From Ascaphus truei (taxonomy: Eukaryota > Chordata > Amphibia > Anura > Ascaphidae), in the NCBI GenBank assembly GCA_036426205.1, contig CM071573.1:38845455-38909454 (forward strand): 64,000 nt of DNA, given 5' to 3'. Of this stretch, positions 1 to 11,432 are shown piece after piece. The notes beneath the pieces were generated by a model. The model did not search any database, was not told the origin of the DNA, and worked only from the letters and a program-made list of their open reading frames with translations. The translations under genes and the position numbers were made by a program. Positions within the stretch are counted from its first letter, which is position 1. Each line of letters starts with the position of its first letter.

Positions 1-19
1 CTAGAGCAGTGAATAAATT

Positions 20-235
20 ATCTTCACCCGGCGCGCGCTGTTCACGCGCGCGGCCGGGACACATGGCAGCCGCATGGGAGAGGGAAGAGCTAGCAGGAGC
101 GAGAGACCGCCGGGGACGGGAAGAGCAGCAGGAGGTAAGTGGTGCCAGCGAGGGGCACGGACCTCAGCAGTGGGAGGTAAAGAAGATGAGGAGGGGCCGG
201 GCCGCGGGCGCGGGCGCCGCGATCCCCGAAGAGGT
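20..235. other. GC- and CpG-rich patch
   Basis: About 200 bases rich in CG dinucleotides lie in otherwise AT-rich DNA. A good splice-donor-like GGAG/GTAAGT occurs near 131-140 on the + strand. It could be a small CpG-island exon or a fragment of a GC-rich transposon; the Harbinger-like elements elsewhere in the window have similar composition. No protein is recognisable. Confidence 0.3.
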
Positions 236-244
236 GATAATATT

Positions 245-343
245 AATGCCATCTCCAAACTTGAGACCAAGTGGATCCATACTATGAAAACGTTGGCTCC
301 ACTTGGTCTCAATATAGACAATGACTTAGGCGCTTTTTTGTAA
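245..343 (+). pseudogene. C-terminal tail of a Penelope-like retroelement (GIY-YIG end)
   Basis: An open stretch of 32 codons ending in TAA contains ETKWIHTMKTLAPLGLN. It resembles the last part of the GIY-YIG endonuclease domain of Penelope-like retrotransposons, where a Glu, a Trp-Ile pair and a Pro-x-Gly-Leu-Asn run end the protein. Everything upstream is missing or replaced by the GC-rich patch, so this is a 5 prime truncated copy. The coding strand also contains a 19-base near-perfect inverted repeat (261-279 with 294-312), probably a chance result of the codons. Family assignment is from memory of the motif; no catalytic residues are left to test. Confidence 0.6.
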
Positions 344-1408
344 TAATGCAGTATATACAACTATTGTCATATTATTATATGACAATTCGCTGGTTGTTAT
401 AGTGAAAGTGTCTGTCATTGTCGTTTTCATCTCTGTTGCACCATCTGCTTGTCTATCATATAGACCGCCTGGCTCTGTCTTAAATCCATACATTTATTAG
501 TATTCTATTAGTAATTTTATAATTATCATATAATATATTAATCTTATAATATATATATATATATATTATATATATGTTTTCTTTGCATTACTCATTCTTA
601 AGTATTTTATCATGTATTTTTTTACAATTGTTGTATTAAAATTATGTTTATTTGTATTTTATAGTATTATTATGGGTTCAAGTTGTTTTTGTTTCCTGTT
701 TGCTTTAATATGTACATATATTATCTGCAGCATTATCTACCACTGGCTAGCCATTTAAACTATTAAGGGTTGGACTGGACCTATATATACTCTGCACATT
801 TATTTAATTATACCCACTTATGAAGTCTTGTTATAGATGAAACGCGTAGGGCGGAGGCTGTATGATTTCCTTATTATAGCTTTATTATAGCCTTCCATTG
901 AATCTCCTAATTGTCAGCAGTTTAGTACCTATTATGATTATTATCTATAGTGTACTGCTGCTGGACATTACTCCCTATGGTTCCCCGTCAATGGATCTAA
1001 TACCTTTGCCGATGTCATCTCCGCGATCTCGTGGGAGTTGGAGGACTCAGCTGCGGTCGTGTTCGATATCGGTGCGGAGTCTCAGCGTTCCACTTGGAGT
1101 AAAGACAAGCCGCTCTACTACACTGCAGTTTGGAGAGGAGCATATGTATCCTACTTGCCTGTACCACCTGCTACTTTGAAAGTAGCTGTCATCTTATGCG
1201 CATAAACTCAATTCAAGCTTACTTCACCATATTTGTCTCTCTTTTTCATTTTTCAGGTTCTTCGATAATTTGGTTATTTTATTGTGGCTATTTCAATATG
1301 TCTCAACTACTCTGATCTGGCTATATCATAGCCTTAACTTTATTTGTGTTCCCTATTCCCTATTTATTTCTTAATTATTGTGAATAGTTTTTACACTGTG
1401 GCAGCATT
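344..1408 (+). other. AT-rich region, possible 3 prime part of the Penelope-like element
   Basis: No gene is seen. A (TA)n tract lies at about 548-575. At 817-843 there is CTTATGA, a short four-pair stem and GAAAC followed by GCGTAGG, a run that resembles a decayed hammerhead-ribozyme core (see findings). How far the retroelement extends is not known. Confidence 0.35.
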
Positions 1409-1488
1409 CATTGTTACATTTTCTTAATCATTGTTACATTTTCTTACCCATTGTTACATTTTCTTACTCATTGATACATTTTGCGCAC
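1409..1488. repeat. 20-bp tandem repeat, about 4 units
   Basis: The unit CATTGTTACATTTTCTTA plus two variable bases is repeated almost four times head to tail with few differences. It is directly followed by the TG/TA/CA microsatellite. Confidence 0.85.
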
Positions 1489-1502
1489 CTTATCCTTTCC
1501 AC

Positions 1503-1519
1503 TGTGTGTGTGTGTGCAA

Positions 1520-1579
<60 letters not shown>
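1503..1579. repeat. Compound (TG)n(TA)n(CA)n microsatellite
   Basis: TG repeats at 1504-1516, TA at 1521-1530 and a long CA run at 1531-1579 form a near-palindromic compound microsatellite. It produces spurious Thr-His open frames. Confidence 0.95.
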
Positions 1580-1580
<1 letters not shown>

Positions 1581-2751
1581 ATTTGTAACATTACACATTA
1601 CAGTACAACATGTATTAAGCTTTTTGAGTAAGGAGAAGAAAACAACAAAACTAGAAAATGTCCTCCACTACCAATATTTTCTCAGGGGACACCCACTAAC
1701 TCAGGCAATTGGGACTACCACAAAAATGGGAAATCACAATAAAGTTACTTTCTCACAAAACCTCCAATTCCTGTGTGTTCCCCACATTCTGTGATCAGAG
1801 AATGTGTCTCAAGCATTCACAAGGCTAGTGACATTTATTTTAGATAGCTGCACTTTGGAAATATGCATCACTCTCTGGCGGATGCAAAAGAGAAGTTTAT
1901 GTCATTTTAAAAATGGATACATCATTTTGAGTAAATTTGGAGAATATATTGAAATGTATCACCTTGACACAAAGTTGTTTATGTAAAATCAAACTGAATT
2001 TATTAAATCCAGCCCTGCATTTTATCACCATAGAGATTATTGTTGGTCTCATCTTAGTGCGCTTGAGCATCACAAGATTTCGAATGCTGATTACACAAAC
2101 AAATGCTTTTTTTTGACGATTAAAAACAAAATCACCAAATGACAAAATCTGTCTGTTTTGACCTTGATGCCTTAACATCTAAACAAGGTCAACCAGCCTC
2201 CGAAATGAACATATTTTATATCTATATTATTCCTAATATATAATTGTAAATGAATAACTAGAAACTGGGCTGATCTCACCTAGTAATATTATCTGCCTTT
2301 GAACCCCCTCCTGTCGATAAACGTATTAAGCTACTTTTCATTAGCCATTGATCCGGACTGAGAAGAAACTCCTGTCTCAATCAATATCAATAGAAGATTT
2401 GTCTTAGAAAAACACACACAGAATCCATCCTCCTGTGCGACTCTTCCCTCTCCGTGAATGGCGCAGTATAGATCCTCATTTTTATGTAACTTCCTTTACT
2501 TCACCTGCGACCCATCTAATAAACAATTATTCTTTCCACCAGCTGGCGATTGAAGCACCAGGGGAAATGAAACATACTTGAGTTTATATTTGATAGCACA
2601 GGCAGTATGAACCAATTTTTTATGATATCTCAAGAGTCCTCTCATAAGCCTCTGTTCAAAGTCTCTACGTTGTAGTTTCCAATGCGAGGGGAGAAATAGA
2701 AAAGGGGACTTGTTTGGTTTTCGCTCCCCGTGAAGCGCTCCTCGGGAATTC
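1580..2751. other. Intergenic, no feature recognised
   Basis: AT-rich single-copy-looking DNA. Both strands carry only short open frames without domain-like composition. Confidence 0.5.
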
Positions 2752-3080
2752 TAAGGCCGCGCTTATAGTCCTGGCGATGCGACGTTGCGTCAAAACAAAT
2801 GTATTGAATCTGTCGCATGCGCCTGTAGTAGGAACGGCGCGACGGAGCGACGTCTTGGTCGCGATCGCTGGAAGTCAATGAAAATTGATTTTTCAGCGGC
2901 CGTAGCATGAAGTCAGCGGGCACATGAGTGGTTCAGCCAATGAGGACGAACCGTTCACGCCCACATGCCTGCCACGCCCCCCGGCCACCATCTCTGGTCT
3001 CTAATACTATAACCAAAAATCACTGCTACAACAGCGACGTATGATGTCACGCCGTTGCCAGGACTATGAGCGCGGCCTAA
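2752..3080. mobile_element. Harbinger-like MITE (copy 1), TAA target duplication
   Basis: The element at 2755-3077 has terminal inverted repeats starting GGCCGCGCTTATAGTCCTGG on the left. The right end, read on the other strand, starts GGCCGCGCTCATAGTCCTGG. It is flanked on both sides by TAA (2752-2754 and 3078-3080), the three-base target duplication typical of PIF/Harbinger elements. It is CpG-rich and contains a GGTTC...CCAATGAGG...GAACC hairpin at about 2928-2951, shared with the copy near 19.87 kb. No transposase is encoded, so it is non-autonomous. Confidence 0.8.
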
Positions 3081-3862
3081 GAAACCGAAAAATACTGAGA
3101 TTTATAAATGGATCATTCATTTTTTATTTTCTTAATGCGAAATCCCTCTGCTAAAACAACAACTCCACCCATAATAGCTTCATTGATATTGAGGTCCCGA
3201 AGTGTTCGATCGAGAGCTTCTAATGCTGCGTATGTGTGGGACATTTTTCTCACGTCCCAAACAGTGATCTCGCTCTCTTGAAGAACTTGGGCTGCTCCTG
3301 CATTTTTGCTAATGTTGCAAATTGGATTTTCAGAATGGACAAGATCAAGTGGCAGCTGAAGGGTTGTGTGATGGGTTCATGTCCTTTGTGATGTCATCAG
3401 TGATGTCATTTGTGAATTGTATCCAAACATAGACAAAAACTTGCTCCTTGATCTCAGGAACCATTATGAAAAATGTAGTTACAGTATCTTATCTGGTCCA
3501 AATGCATAGCGACCAGACAACTTTACCCAATATATAGTAGATTCCTCCCCTCTAATTGAAAAGAGACCACAGTAAAACGTGCAAAAAAATTACAATTAAG
3601 TATAATGAATTGGCTTTGCTAGGACACAAAGTGCAAAATGTTTATGACTTCAAGGTGACAATGAATTCAGTGTAAATGAATGATCATGTAACACCAATCC
3701 TCAAGGTTGTAATATAACATGTCTTGGTAATTTCTGTGTTTTATTACTCCCAACTGCAGTGAATTATATTGATGCTGAGGATAATAAAACTGAAGATAAA
3801 TCACTAGGACATCAACACATTTGTGATGAAGAAGTCACAGAGATTCTGTTACTGTTTTAAAG
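3081..3862. other. Intergenic, no feature recognised
   Basis: AT-rich DNA without a persuasive gene. The sequence leads into the inverted duplication that starts at about 3863. Confidence 0.45.
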
Positions 3863-4286
3863 CAGCTGTGTGATTGTGCTTCTGTATGTGCGTTCAACTT
3901 GGAATAATGAGAAATCACTAACTGTATAACATGTTTCATCACAGAAATATTGATTATTATTATGTATTATAATATGGTTCCAATGTATACAGAACTTTTA
4001 CAGTTGAAAGATATAGAAGATTTAATAACACATGGAGTTATATATACATTTAGGGATGGAAGCATTAAACATGAGTGGAAGTGCGAGGATGTATGCAGTG
4101 TTCTTTGTAGAATTACTGCAATATTCTTCCGCAAGTTGTATGCACATTATTAACCCTTTAATAATAGACATCACTTTTATTCTGACACCTAAATTTCAAT
4201 GCTTGAGGCGCAATCAATGTATTATAAATAAACAACACCCTATCATTTGGGGTGTTCTAATACCTAGGTCATGATAGAACATCCAA

Positions 4287-4342
<56 letters not shown>

Positions 4343-4460
4343 AAAAAATATTATAATACATAATAATAATCAATATTTCTGTGATGAAACATGTTACATG
4401 GTTAGTGATTTCTCATTATTCCAAGTTGAAAGCACATACAGAAGCACAATCACACAGCTG
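3863..4460. repeat. Inverted duplication with about 115-bp arms
   Basis: The left arm (about 3863-3977) reappears as its reverse complement at about 4346-4460 with only a few differences. The spacer is about 370 bases and contains unique sequence plus TG/TA repeats; another long TA repeat starts immediately outside the right arm. It may be a fold-back element or a local inverted duplication mediated by the simple repeat. Confidence 0.85.
4287..4341. repeat. (TG)n(TA)n microsatellite
   Basis: TG repeats pass into a long pure TA run. It lies inside the spacer of the inverted duplication. Confidence 0.95.
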
Positions 4461-4464
4461 TATG

Positions 4465-4529
<65 letters not shown>

Positions 4530-4532
4530 GTG
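4461..4532. repeat. (TATG)n(TA)n microsatellite
   Basis: A long TA run preceded by TATG units abuts the outer end of the right arm of the inverted duplication. Confidence 0.95.
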
Positions 4533-4791
4533 ATAACATCACTTTCTTTCAATCTTGAATCATGTTTTTTCTCTTCTAAGAGAAGTATATCTTGATGTCA
4601 GCTACTAAATATATTTTATCTGATTATGGTGGTGTTACATTGTCAAGCCCATTGCCTTATTAGAAATTCTACAGATAGTCGAGGATCAAATAAGTGTTTT
4701 ACAGCAGATAGGAATACTGGCTCTTATCTGCTGTCAAATTCTATGTTTCTATGTTACATACGCTTCTAAGTGGAACTGCACATTTAATAAT

Positions 4792-5218
4792 TTAAAGGAG
4801 CAGTAACTCCTACAATTTTTTTTTGCACCCATTTTTTCTACAAAGTGGGAACCAGGAGCCCTCTGAACAAACCTCCACAATTTTCAGCTTTGAGGATTCT
4901 CCATTTCCCAAGTTACTTGGTGAAGTTTAAATCTCCCTTCACAGGAAACAAAATGGCTGCTAAATCTCGGCCAATAGGAAGCTGCAACATCATCGGTTGT
5001 GGCGTCCTATTGGATGGGCATTTAAATCCTCTTTAAAAACAAGGAAGTAAAACCGGTAAATTCAGCAGGTAGTATTTTTTAAATCAGGTGGGGGGGGGAT
5101 GGGGGGCGGAGTGAGCCTCAGAGCCGAGAGTAGTGAGGTTCGGCTCTGGAGGAACTCGTTTCAATTTCTTTAAAAAAAAAAATTAAAAAATGTTTGTTAG
5201 GGTGAGCTGCTTCTTTAA
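4792..5218. mobile_element. T2/Kolobok-like MITE with TTAA ends
   Basis: The left end is TTAAAGGAGCAG and the right end, read on the other strand, is TTAAAGAAGCAGC; both include the TTAA target site (4792-4795 and 5215-5218). The left end fits the TTAAAGGRR rule known for T2 MITEs of Xenopus. The body is 427 bp, has CCAATAGG and CCTATTGG boxes in opposite orientation and a G-rich run near 5088-5107, and encodes nothing recognisable. Confidence 0.65.
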
Positions 5219-5545
5219 GATATGTTTGATGTTTCCCAACCAGGCTCAAAAATGATATGCCAAATAGCACAAAGACACTACTTAGGGAACACACAGTGCC
5301 TGCTGCATTTATCAATCACAGCAAATCATGGCAACCGCAAAGATACTGGGTCAAAACCCAGCTTTCAAAAATTTTCTGATTTTGCTGTAGCTTCACCAGG
5401 AAGCAACAATGGAGTTGTGATAAGGAGCAGCAGGAGGAGTGATAGAGGAGTTATTGAATGATCATATGACAATGTCTTGTATGAATCAGTAAACACCTTG
5501 GCATAACGTTTCTAAGCAATGAGTAAATGTAAAACTATTCTGTGT
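5219..5545. other. Intergenic, no feature recognised
   Basis: Short spacer between the T2-like MITE and the 3 prime end of the LINE. Nothing is recognised. Confidence 0.45.
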
Positions 5546-5826
5546 ATTGTATGTCTTTATTTATATAGCGCCATTAATGTACATAGCGCTTCACAGTAGT
5601 AATACATGTGGTAATCAAATAAATAAGAGATAATATAAATAACAGATCATGGGAATAAGTGCTTTAGACATAAAAGTAACATTAAGGAAGAGGAGTCCCT
5701 GCCCCGAGGAGCTTACAGTCTAATTGGTAGGTAGGGAGAACGTACGAGACAGTAGGAGGGAGTTCTGGTAAGTGCGTCTGCAGGGGGTCAAGCTTTATGT
5801 ATCATGTGTTCAGAATATCCACAGTG

Positions 5827-7656
5827 CTATTCATATGCTTCTTTAAGCAAGTGTGTCTTAAGGTGCGTCTTAAAGGTGGATAGAGAGGGTGCTAGTCGGG
5901 TACTGAGGGGAAGGGCATTCCAGAGGTGTGGGGCAGTCAGTGAAAAATGTTTAAGGCGGGAGAGGACTTTAGATACAAAGGGGGTAGAAAGAAGACATCC
6001 TTGAGAAGAACGCAAGAGTCTGGATGGTGCATAACGAGAAATTAGGGCTGAGATGTAAGGAGGGGCAGAAGAGTGTAAAGCTTTAAAAGTGAGGAGAAGA
6101 ATGGAGTGTGAGATGCGGGATTTGATCGGAAGCCAGGAGAGGGATTTCATGAGGGGAGATGCTGAGACAGATCTAGAAAAGAGTAGAGTGATTCTGGCAG
6201 CAGCGTTTAGGATAGATTGTAGAGGAGACATGTGAGAGGCAGGAAGGCCGGACAGCAGGAGGTTACAGTAATCATGACGGGAGAGAATGAGGGCCTGAGT
6301 CAGAGTTTTAGCAGTCGAGTAACAGAGGAAAGGGCGTATCTTTGTTATATTGCGGAGGAAAAAGCGACAGGTTTTAGATATGTTTTGAATGTGAGGGGCG
6401 AATGTGAGAGAGGAGTCGAGTGTGACCCCTAGGCAGCGTGCTTGGGCTACTGGGTGAATGATCGTAGTTCCAACAGTAATGTGGAAGGAGGTAGTAGGGC
6501 CAGGTTTTGGAGGAAGTATGAGTAGCTCTGTTTTAGCCATGTTGAGTTTAAGGCGGCGGAAGGCCATCCAGGATGATATAGCAGAGAGACATTCAGAAAC
6601 TTTGGTTTGTACAGCAGGTATAAGGTCGGGTGTTGAAAAGTACATTTGTGTGTCGTCAGCATAGAGGTGATATTTAAACCCAAAAGATGTTATTAGGTCA
6701 CCTAGTGAGAGTGTGTACAGAGAAAAGAGAAGAGGTCCCAGGACAGAGCCCTGGGGTACCCCCACAGAGAGATCAATAGAGGAGGAGGAGGTGTTAGCAG
6801 AAGAGACCCTGAAAGTACGGTGGGAGAGGTAGGATGAGATCCAGGATAGAGCTTTGTTCCGAATACCAAGAGTATGGAGAATGTGAAGGAGAAGAGGGTG
6901 GTCCATGGTGTCAAATGCTGCAGAGAGGTCAAGAAATATGAGTAGACTGTAATGACCTCTGTCTTTGGCAGCATGGAGGTCATCAGTTATTTTAGTGAGG
7001 GCTGTTTCCGTGGAGTGAGCAGTGCGGAAGCAAGATTGTAGAGGGTCTAGGAGAGAATAGGTGTTGAGAAAATGGAGCAAGCGAGAGAGTACAAGACGTT
7101 CAAGGAGTTTAGAGGCAAAAGGCAGGAGGGAGACAGGTCGATAGTTAGAAAGACAGGTAGGGTCAAGCTTGCTGTTTTTGAGTAATGGTATAACTGTTGC
7201 ATGTTTGAAGGAGGATGGAAAGGTTCCAGAGCAGAGGGAGGAGTTAAAAATGTGTGTGAGCGTAGGGATTATAGTAGGAGCAAGAGGTTTTAGGAGATGG
7301 GAGGGAATGGGGTCAAGAGGGCAAGTGGTAGAGGGAGAAGAGGCGATCAACAGCGACACATCCTCCTCTGAGACAGTGGAAAAAGAGTCAAGGAAGGCAG
7401 GAGGAGAGTTAGGAAGAGGTGTAGGATGGGAGGAAGAAACAGAGGGGATGTTCTGCCGTATGGGTTCCACCTTTTCCTTAAAATAGTCAGCAAAGTCCTG
7501 AGCGGAGATGGAGGAAGGAGAGGCAGCTGAGGGTGGTTTGAGTAGAGTATCAAAGACAGAGAACAGTCGGCGTGGGTTAGACTTGTGCATGTTGATTAGT
7601 GAAGAAAAGTAGGCTTGTTTAGCTTGCGAGAGAGCAGAGTTGAAAAGGGATAGCAT
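5827..7656 (-). pseudogene. Reverse transcriptase part of the L2/CR1-like LINE ORF2
   Basis: 609 uninterrupted codons from an internal Met. Reverse-transcriptase blocks are visible in order: [19 protein letters not shown], then [19 protein letters not shown] with the first catalytic Asp, then [17 protein letters not shown], then [11 protein letters not shown] with the YADD catalytic box, and [11 protein letters not shown]. The C-terminal part is the usual L2/CR1 tail ending in HLLKEAYE. The frame continues upstream of the listed Met (about 33 more codons ending in LQYKF) as far as a TAG at 7756-7758, which probably replaces a Trp codon. The full protein would be joined to the endonuclease lying further right. 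No neighbouring cellular gene uses it. Confidence 0.85.
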
Positions 7657-7984
7657 AAATTTGTATTGAAGGAAGTCTGCAAGAGTATGAGATTTCCTCC
7701 AGAGGCGTTCAGAGGAACGAGTGGAGGAACGCAGCAGGCGTGTGTGGAAATTTAGCTAGGGTCTAGGGTTAGAAGGGCGAGGGTGGCAGAGAGAAAGCGG
7801 GGCATGTAGATCAAGAGAGGAGGACAAGGCAGAGTTGTAGTTCCTGACCAGGTTGTCAGGGTCTGTAGCAGAGCTGAGAGAGGAGAGGGAGGAGCGTAAA
7901 GTGGACTCAAAGTTAGGTAAGTTAATAAAGCGCAGGTTTCTACAGAACCGGGGGGTAGGTGGATGGAGAAGGGGAGAAGCGAGA

Positions 7985-8600
7985 TAGAGAGACTGAGATG
8001 AGGTGATGGTCAGAGAGAGGAAAAGGGGAAATGGAGAAATCAGAGAGAGAGAAGTTTTTAGTGAAAATCACGTCTAACTAGTGGCCATCCTTGTGGGTGC
8101 TGGCTGCAGTCCACTGTTGAAGGCCAAAAGAAGAGGTTAGAGAAAGAAAGCGGGAAGCCCAAGGGAGAGAGGGGTCATCAATGTGGCAATTGATGTCCCC
8201 AAGGAGAAGGACAGGGGAGTCTGAGGAGAGAAAGAAAGAGAGCCAGGATTCAAAGTGAGAGAGAAAGGCAGAAGGGGAATGAGTAGAGGTAGGTGGGCGA
8301 TAGATGACCGTCACATGGACAGGGAGAGGAGAGAAAATCTCGACAGTGTGAGCCTCAAAGGACGGAAAAGCAAGAGATGGAGGAATAGGAAGTGTTCGGT
8401 AACGGCAGAGAGAGGAGAGCAGGAGCCCCACGCCTCCACCTCTGCCATCAGGGCGTGGAGTGTGGGAGAAAGAAAGGCCACCATAAGAGAGGCAGCTTCC
8501 AGAGCAGAGTCAGACTGAGTGAGCCAGGTCTCAGTTATAGCAAATAGGAGCAGAGAGTGAGAGATAAAAAAAGTAATGCACAGAGAGGAACTTGTTAGAA
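7985..8600 (-). pseudogene. Endonuclease part of the LINE, frame-shifted
   Basis: Apurinic-type endonuclease motifs are spread over more than one frame on the - strand: AITETWL near 8520-8540, VTVIYRPP near 8290-8315, LLLGDINCHIDD near 8170-8205 and SDHHLIS near 8000-8020. The SDH motif lies in a different frame from GDIN, and a TAG near 8075-8077 ends the GDIN frame. The domain is therefore complete in outline but broken by a stop and at least one indel. Confidence 0.7.
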
Positions 8601-8746
8601 AGGGAGCGAGCATTCCAAAGAGCACAGGAGAAAGGGAGAGAGGAGGGAGGGTGGCAGGGGATGGGTATGAGGTTGGAGGGGTTGACACCAGAAGGAGTAG
8701 CGGTTGCAATTGGCAGGCGAGGATGAGCGCATGTAGGAATAAGGCA

Positions 8747-8773
8747 GGGACCAGGATTGGGAGAGATATCCCC
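8747..8773 (-). other. 2A-like motif GDISPNPGP in the LINE leader
   Basis: In the N-terminal frame (8531-9010, - strand), a Leu-rich stretch ending LLLLASGDISPNPGP stands just upstream of the endonuclease motif ALWNARSLSNK. The NPGP end and preceding Asp-Ile match the general form of 2A peptides, which make the ribosome skip a peptide bond; the Glu common in active 2A is Ser here. 2A-like sequences at this place are known in other APE-type LINEs. Activity is not established. Confidence 0.6.
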
Positions 8774-9040
8774 AGAAGCAAGGAGGAGAAGCATGAATAG
8801 AAGGCAGATGTGTGAGGATGATTTGTAGGGGTGTTTTTTAGTGCAGGGGATATAGCTGTGTGGTGTCAGAGGACGCAGGTAAGAAAGGAGTTCATGTGAA
8901 CAGAGAAGTGGTGAAGGAAGGAGAGATGGAGATATATGAATAGAGTTAGAGACATACTGTGTCAGGCACTTGAATAAACGTATCCTTTTGAAAAGCAAAA
9001 GTCGACACACAAGAGAATGGATTATGTTTCCACTCCCATG

Positions 9041-9641
9041 TTAAAGCAGCAGTACAAGCGGCGTCCCTTCTCCCCCCCCCTCTCCTTTTAATATGTGCAT
9101 CAATACAATCCACACAATGATAAGTAAATACCTAAGTTGTCGATCGATCCGTTCTGCTGTGATAGATCGGTGAAGATTCGGCATGGGGGTTCACTAAATG
9201 GCTGTCAGTGCAGCAGAAGAGGACCAAAGATGCAAAGTTCTGTGGCACCCTTACTACAGTGCCATGTGGGATACTACCAGTTGATTGGTTTCATAGGAGA
9301 TGACCTCATTTATTGATATCTTAAAGGTACTCCAACTGAAGGATTCTAATTATCTTTATTGCATATACTTGCTCACGCTGAGCATTGCACAATTTGTTCA
9401 TCAATTAGAGAGAGGGCAGAGCTAAAAAAAAGAGGTGTGCCAGAGCTTGTTTTAGAAGAGGAAGGGGATGTGACTTTGTAAATGGTTGCTATAGAAACAA
9501 AAAATGATTGTTATATTATAATACATTAAAAATGTCATTTAGAGTTGTTTAAAAAATGCTACAAGTATTTTCTCATAGTACAGAACTGATTTATTAAAAA
9601 ATAAACACACATGTAGGATATTGCTTGGTCTGCAGCTTTAA
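9041..9641. mobile_element. 0.6-kb TTAA-flanked MITE (family A, copy 1)
   Basis: The left end TTAAAGCAGCAG and the right end, reversed TTAAAGCTGCAG, define a 601-bp element with TTAA at both edges. Its right half is clearly similar to the element at 12775-13382, for example in the last 60 bases before the right TTAA. It is non-coding. TTAA target and TTAAAG ends suggest a T2/Kolobok or piggyBac-type superfamily; the choice is inference. Confidence 0.65.
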
Positions 9642-11107
9642 ATGCAGATAATACAGTCATCCCAACACATTGCCCCACAATGTATAAACACAAGGGATGT
9701 TAGAAGTACTATTTTGCCTCATTCTACATTGGGGACAAATGTAATGGGTCTCTAGTAGGCATGAACACCAAATCTGCTGTGTCTTTACTTATTAAATGTC
9801 CTTGCAGGACTCTATTGTTTGGACAAGAACTGTAAGGAACACAACTCCACATCCTCAGTAGGAACTGGAAAAAGGCATTTTAGTGGGCGATGCAAAAAAA
9901 TCTCTGTCAAGAAATAACGGACATCTATTAATTCTGTATAGCACAATGTTCTGGATTTGGAAAAGGTAGTGATTGCAAACATTCCCACATGATGAAGAAA
10001 ATGGATTTACAAATTGGACACCCTGAGTGTCACACGCTTTAATGAGGACTTAAGTTAAGATGATGGAAAGTGACATATAGACAATAAAATCTCAGACCCT
10101 GTATTTTCTTATCACAGAGTAACATTGTAACACTGAGATAACACTTTCCTAACTCTGCTGCCACACAGGAGGTGCAACATGATGCGATGAGTCATGCTAG
10201 GAATAGCAAATAACACATATACAGTATGCTATATGAGTCTGCCCCACTCCACATTGTAAGAGGAAATATGTGGATAACGCTTTGTCTCATTTCCAGGAAC
10301 ATCTCTCTAGATAATGAATTTATTTGTATAGTGCCAAATCCATGTATTCAATAGGGGAATTACATTTTAGTGAGAAATTGTTGTCAATCAGCCTTCATGT
10401 TGCCTTTACTGTACATCTCGTAAGAACAACACTCATGATATTCCTGTCAGCTTTCACATGAAGTACAATTTCAATCAGACTTAAAAGGTTGTTTTTAATG
10501 AAGCATAGACATGGAATGAGGCAGAGCAGTGCACAGCCTGACACACACACTATTGCTCAACAAGGCTGTAGGTATTCATGTGAAGTGTTCTGTTTTCTAA
10601 TCCTGGAGTGTTTATTTTTACTTCTGATTTGAAGCTGTGTGCTCACTGGCAGAGAAATTGGTTCTCTTTTACACTGTGCATTATATTGCTCTGAGTTCTA
10701 CTGATTCACAGAAACCCTTCTGCTGGAAGGAGCTGCAATGCATTCTATCGCAAGTCCAGTTTTGTAGTGGTTAAAGCCTCACCTCCTACCCAGTTTTAAA
10801 ATAGACGTTTCCGTCGTATCAATTAGTTTGTTCTACTTTCCAATAGTACTAATGTGATTAATGTATTGTGTTGCAGTCCATAAATAAATACCTATGACAG
10901 AATGCCACCCTTACTGATTTTCCCTTTGTTTCCTAGGGAGAATTACAGGTAGGTGCCAGAAAAAAATGTAAACAAATGTATGGGAGTTCTGTGCGTGAGG
11001 GGGGGCTTTTTATTCATACATTTTTTTCATCAGCACTGATTGCGCCCAAAGTTATCCTTGAATACCCCAAATCACGACTGGGTGCCCTCCAAAGCTAAGA
11101 GTCATTT
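9642..11107. other. Intergenic, unique-looking
   Basis: No open frame of interest. Near 10320-10350 there is a short TTTATTTGTATAGTGCC piece like a LINE tail. The stretch 10.4-10.9 kb is not low in complexity and has no repeat feel, but no function can be assigned. Confidence 0.4.
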
Positions 11108-11432
11108 TTGCAGGAGATGTCACACTTTTTTTTTTTAAAGAGAGTGCCTCGTGAACCTGTAACAACACGAAGTCTGAACACTGGTGGGGGGTCTGATGTG
11201 GAACCGGGGTTGGTGGATGCAGCATCCCCTTCCCCTCTCTCTGAGAGACGAGCGGGGATGTGTCAAAGACAAATTGTTACAATGTACTTGTCACATCGAG
11301 ATACAGAAAACACATCAAAGTTTAGAAGAAGAAGGAAACAATTGGTGAGCACATCTCGAAAATGGAAGGTCGTTACAGGTAACCACACACGCTCATCATA
11401 TGCAGGAGATAAAATATCATGTTAAAGCTACA

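Larger units (their letters stand above)
5546..9040 (-). mobile_element. Nearly full-length L2/CR1-like non-LTR retrotransposon
   Basis: Read on the - strand this carries, in order, a hydrophobic leader with a 2A-like motif (about 8.75 kb), an apurinic-type endonuclease (8.6-8.0 kb), a reverse transcriptase (7.65-5.83 kb), a 3 prime untranslated region and an end with GGCGCTATATAAATAAAG, the tail style of L2-like elements. The right edge lies against a TTAA-flanked MITE at 9041. Coding is interrupted by at least two nonsense codons (plus-strand positions 7756-7758 and about 8075-8077) and by frame changes in the endonuclease part, so the copy is inactive but fairly young. A truncated copy of the same 3 prime tail occurs at 24.45-24.57 kb. 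Confidence 0.85.

Noticed and set aside
1..360. 119-codon frame on the - strand at the window start
   Set aside because: Antisense of the Penelope-like tail and the GC-rich patch; Pro/Arg-rich without a domain.
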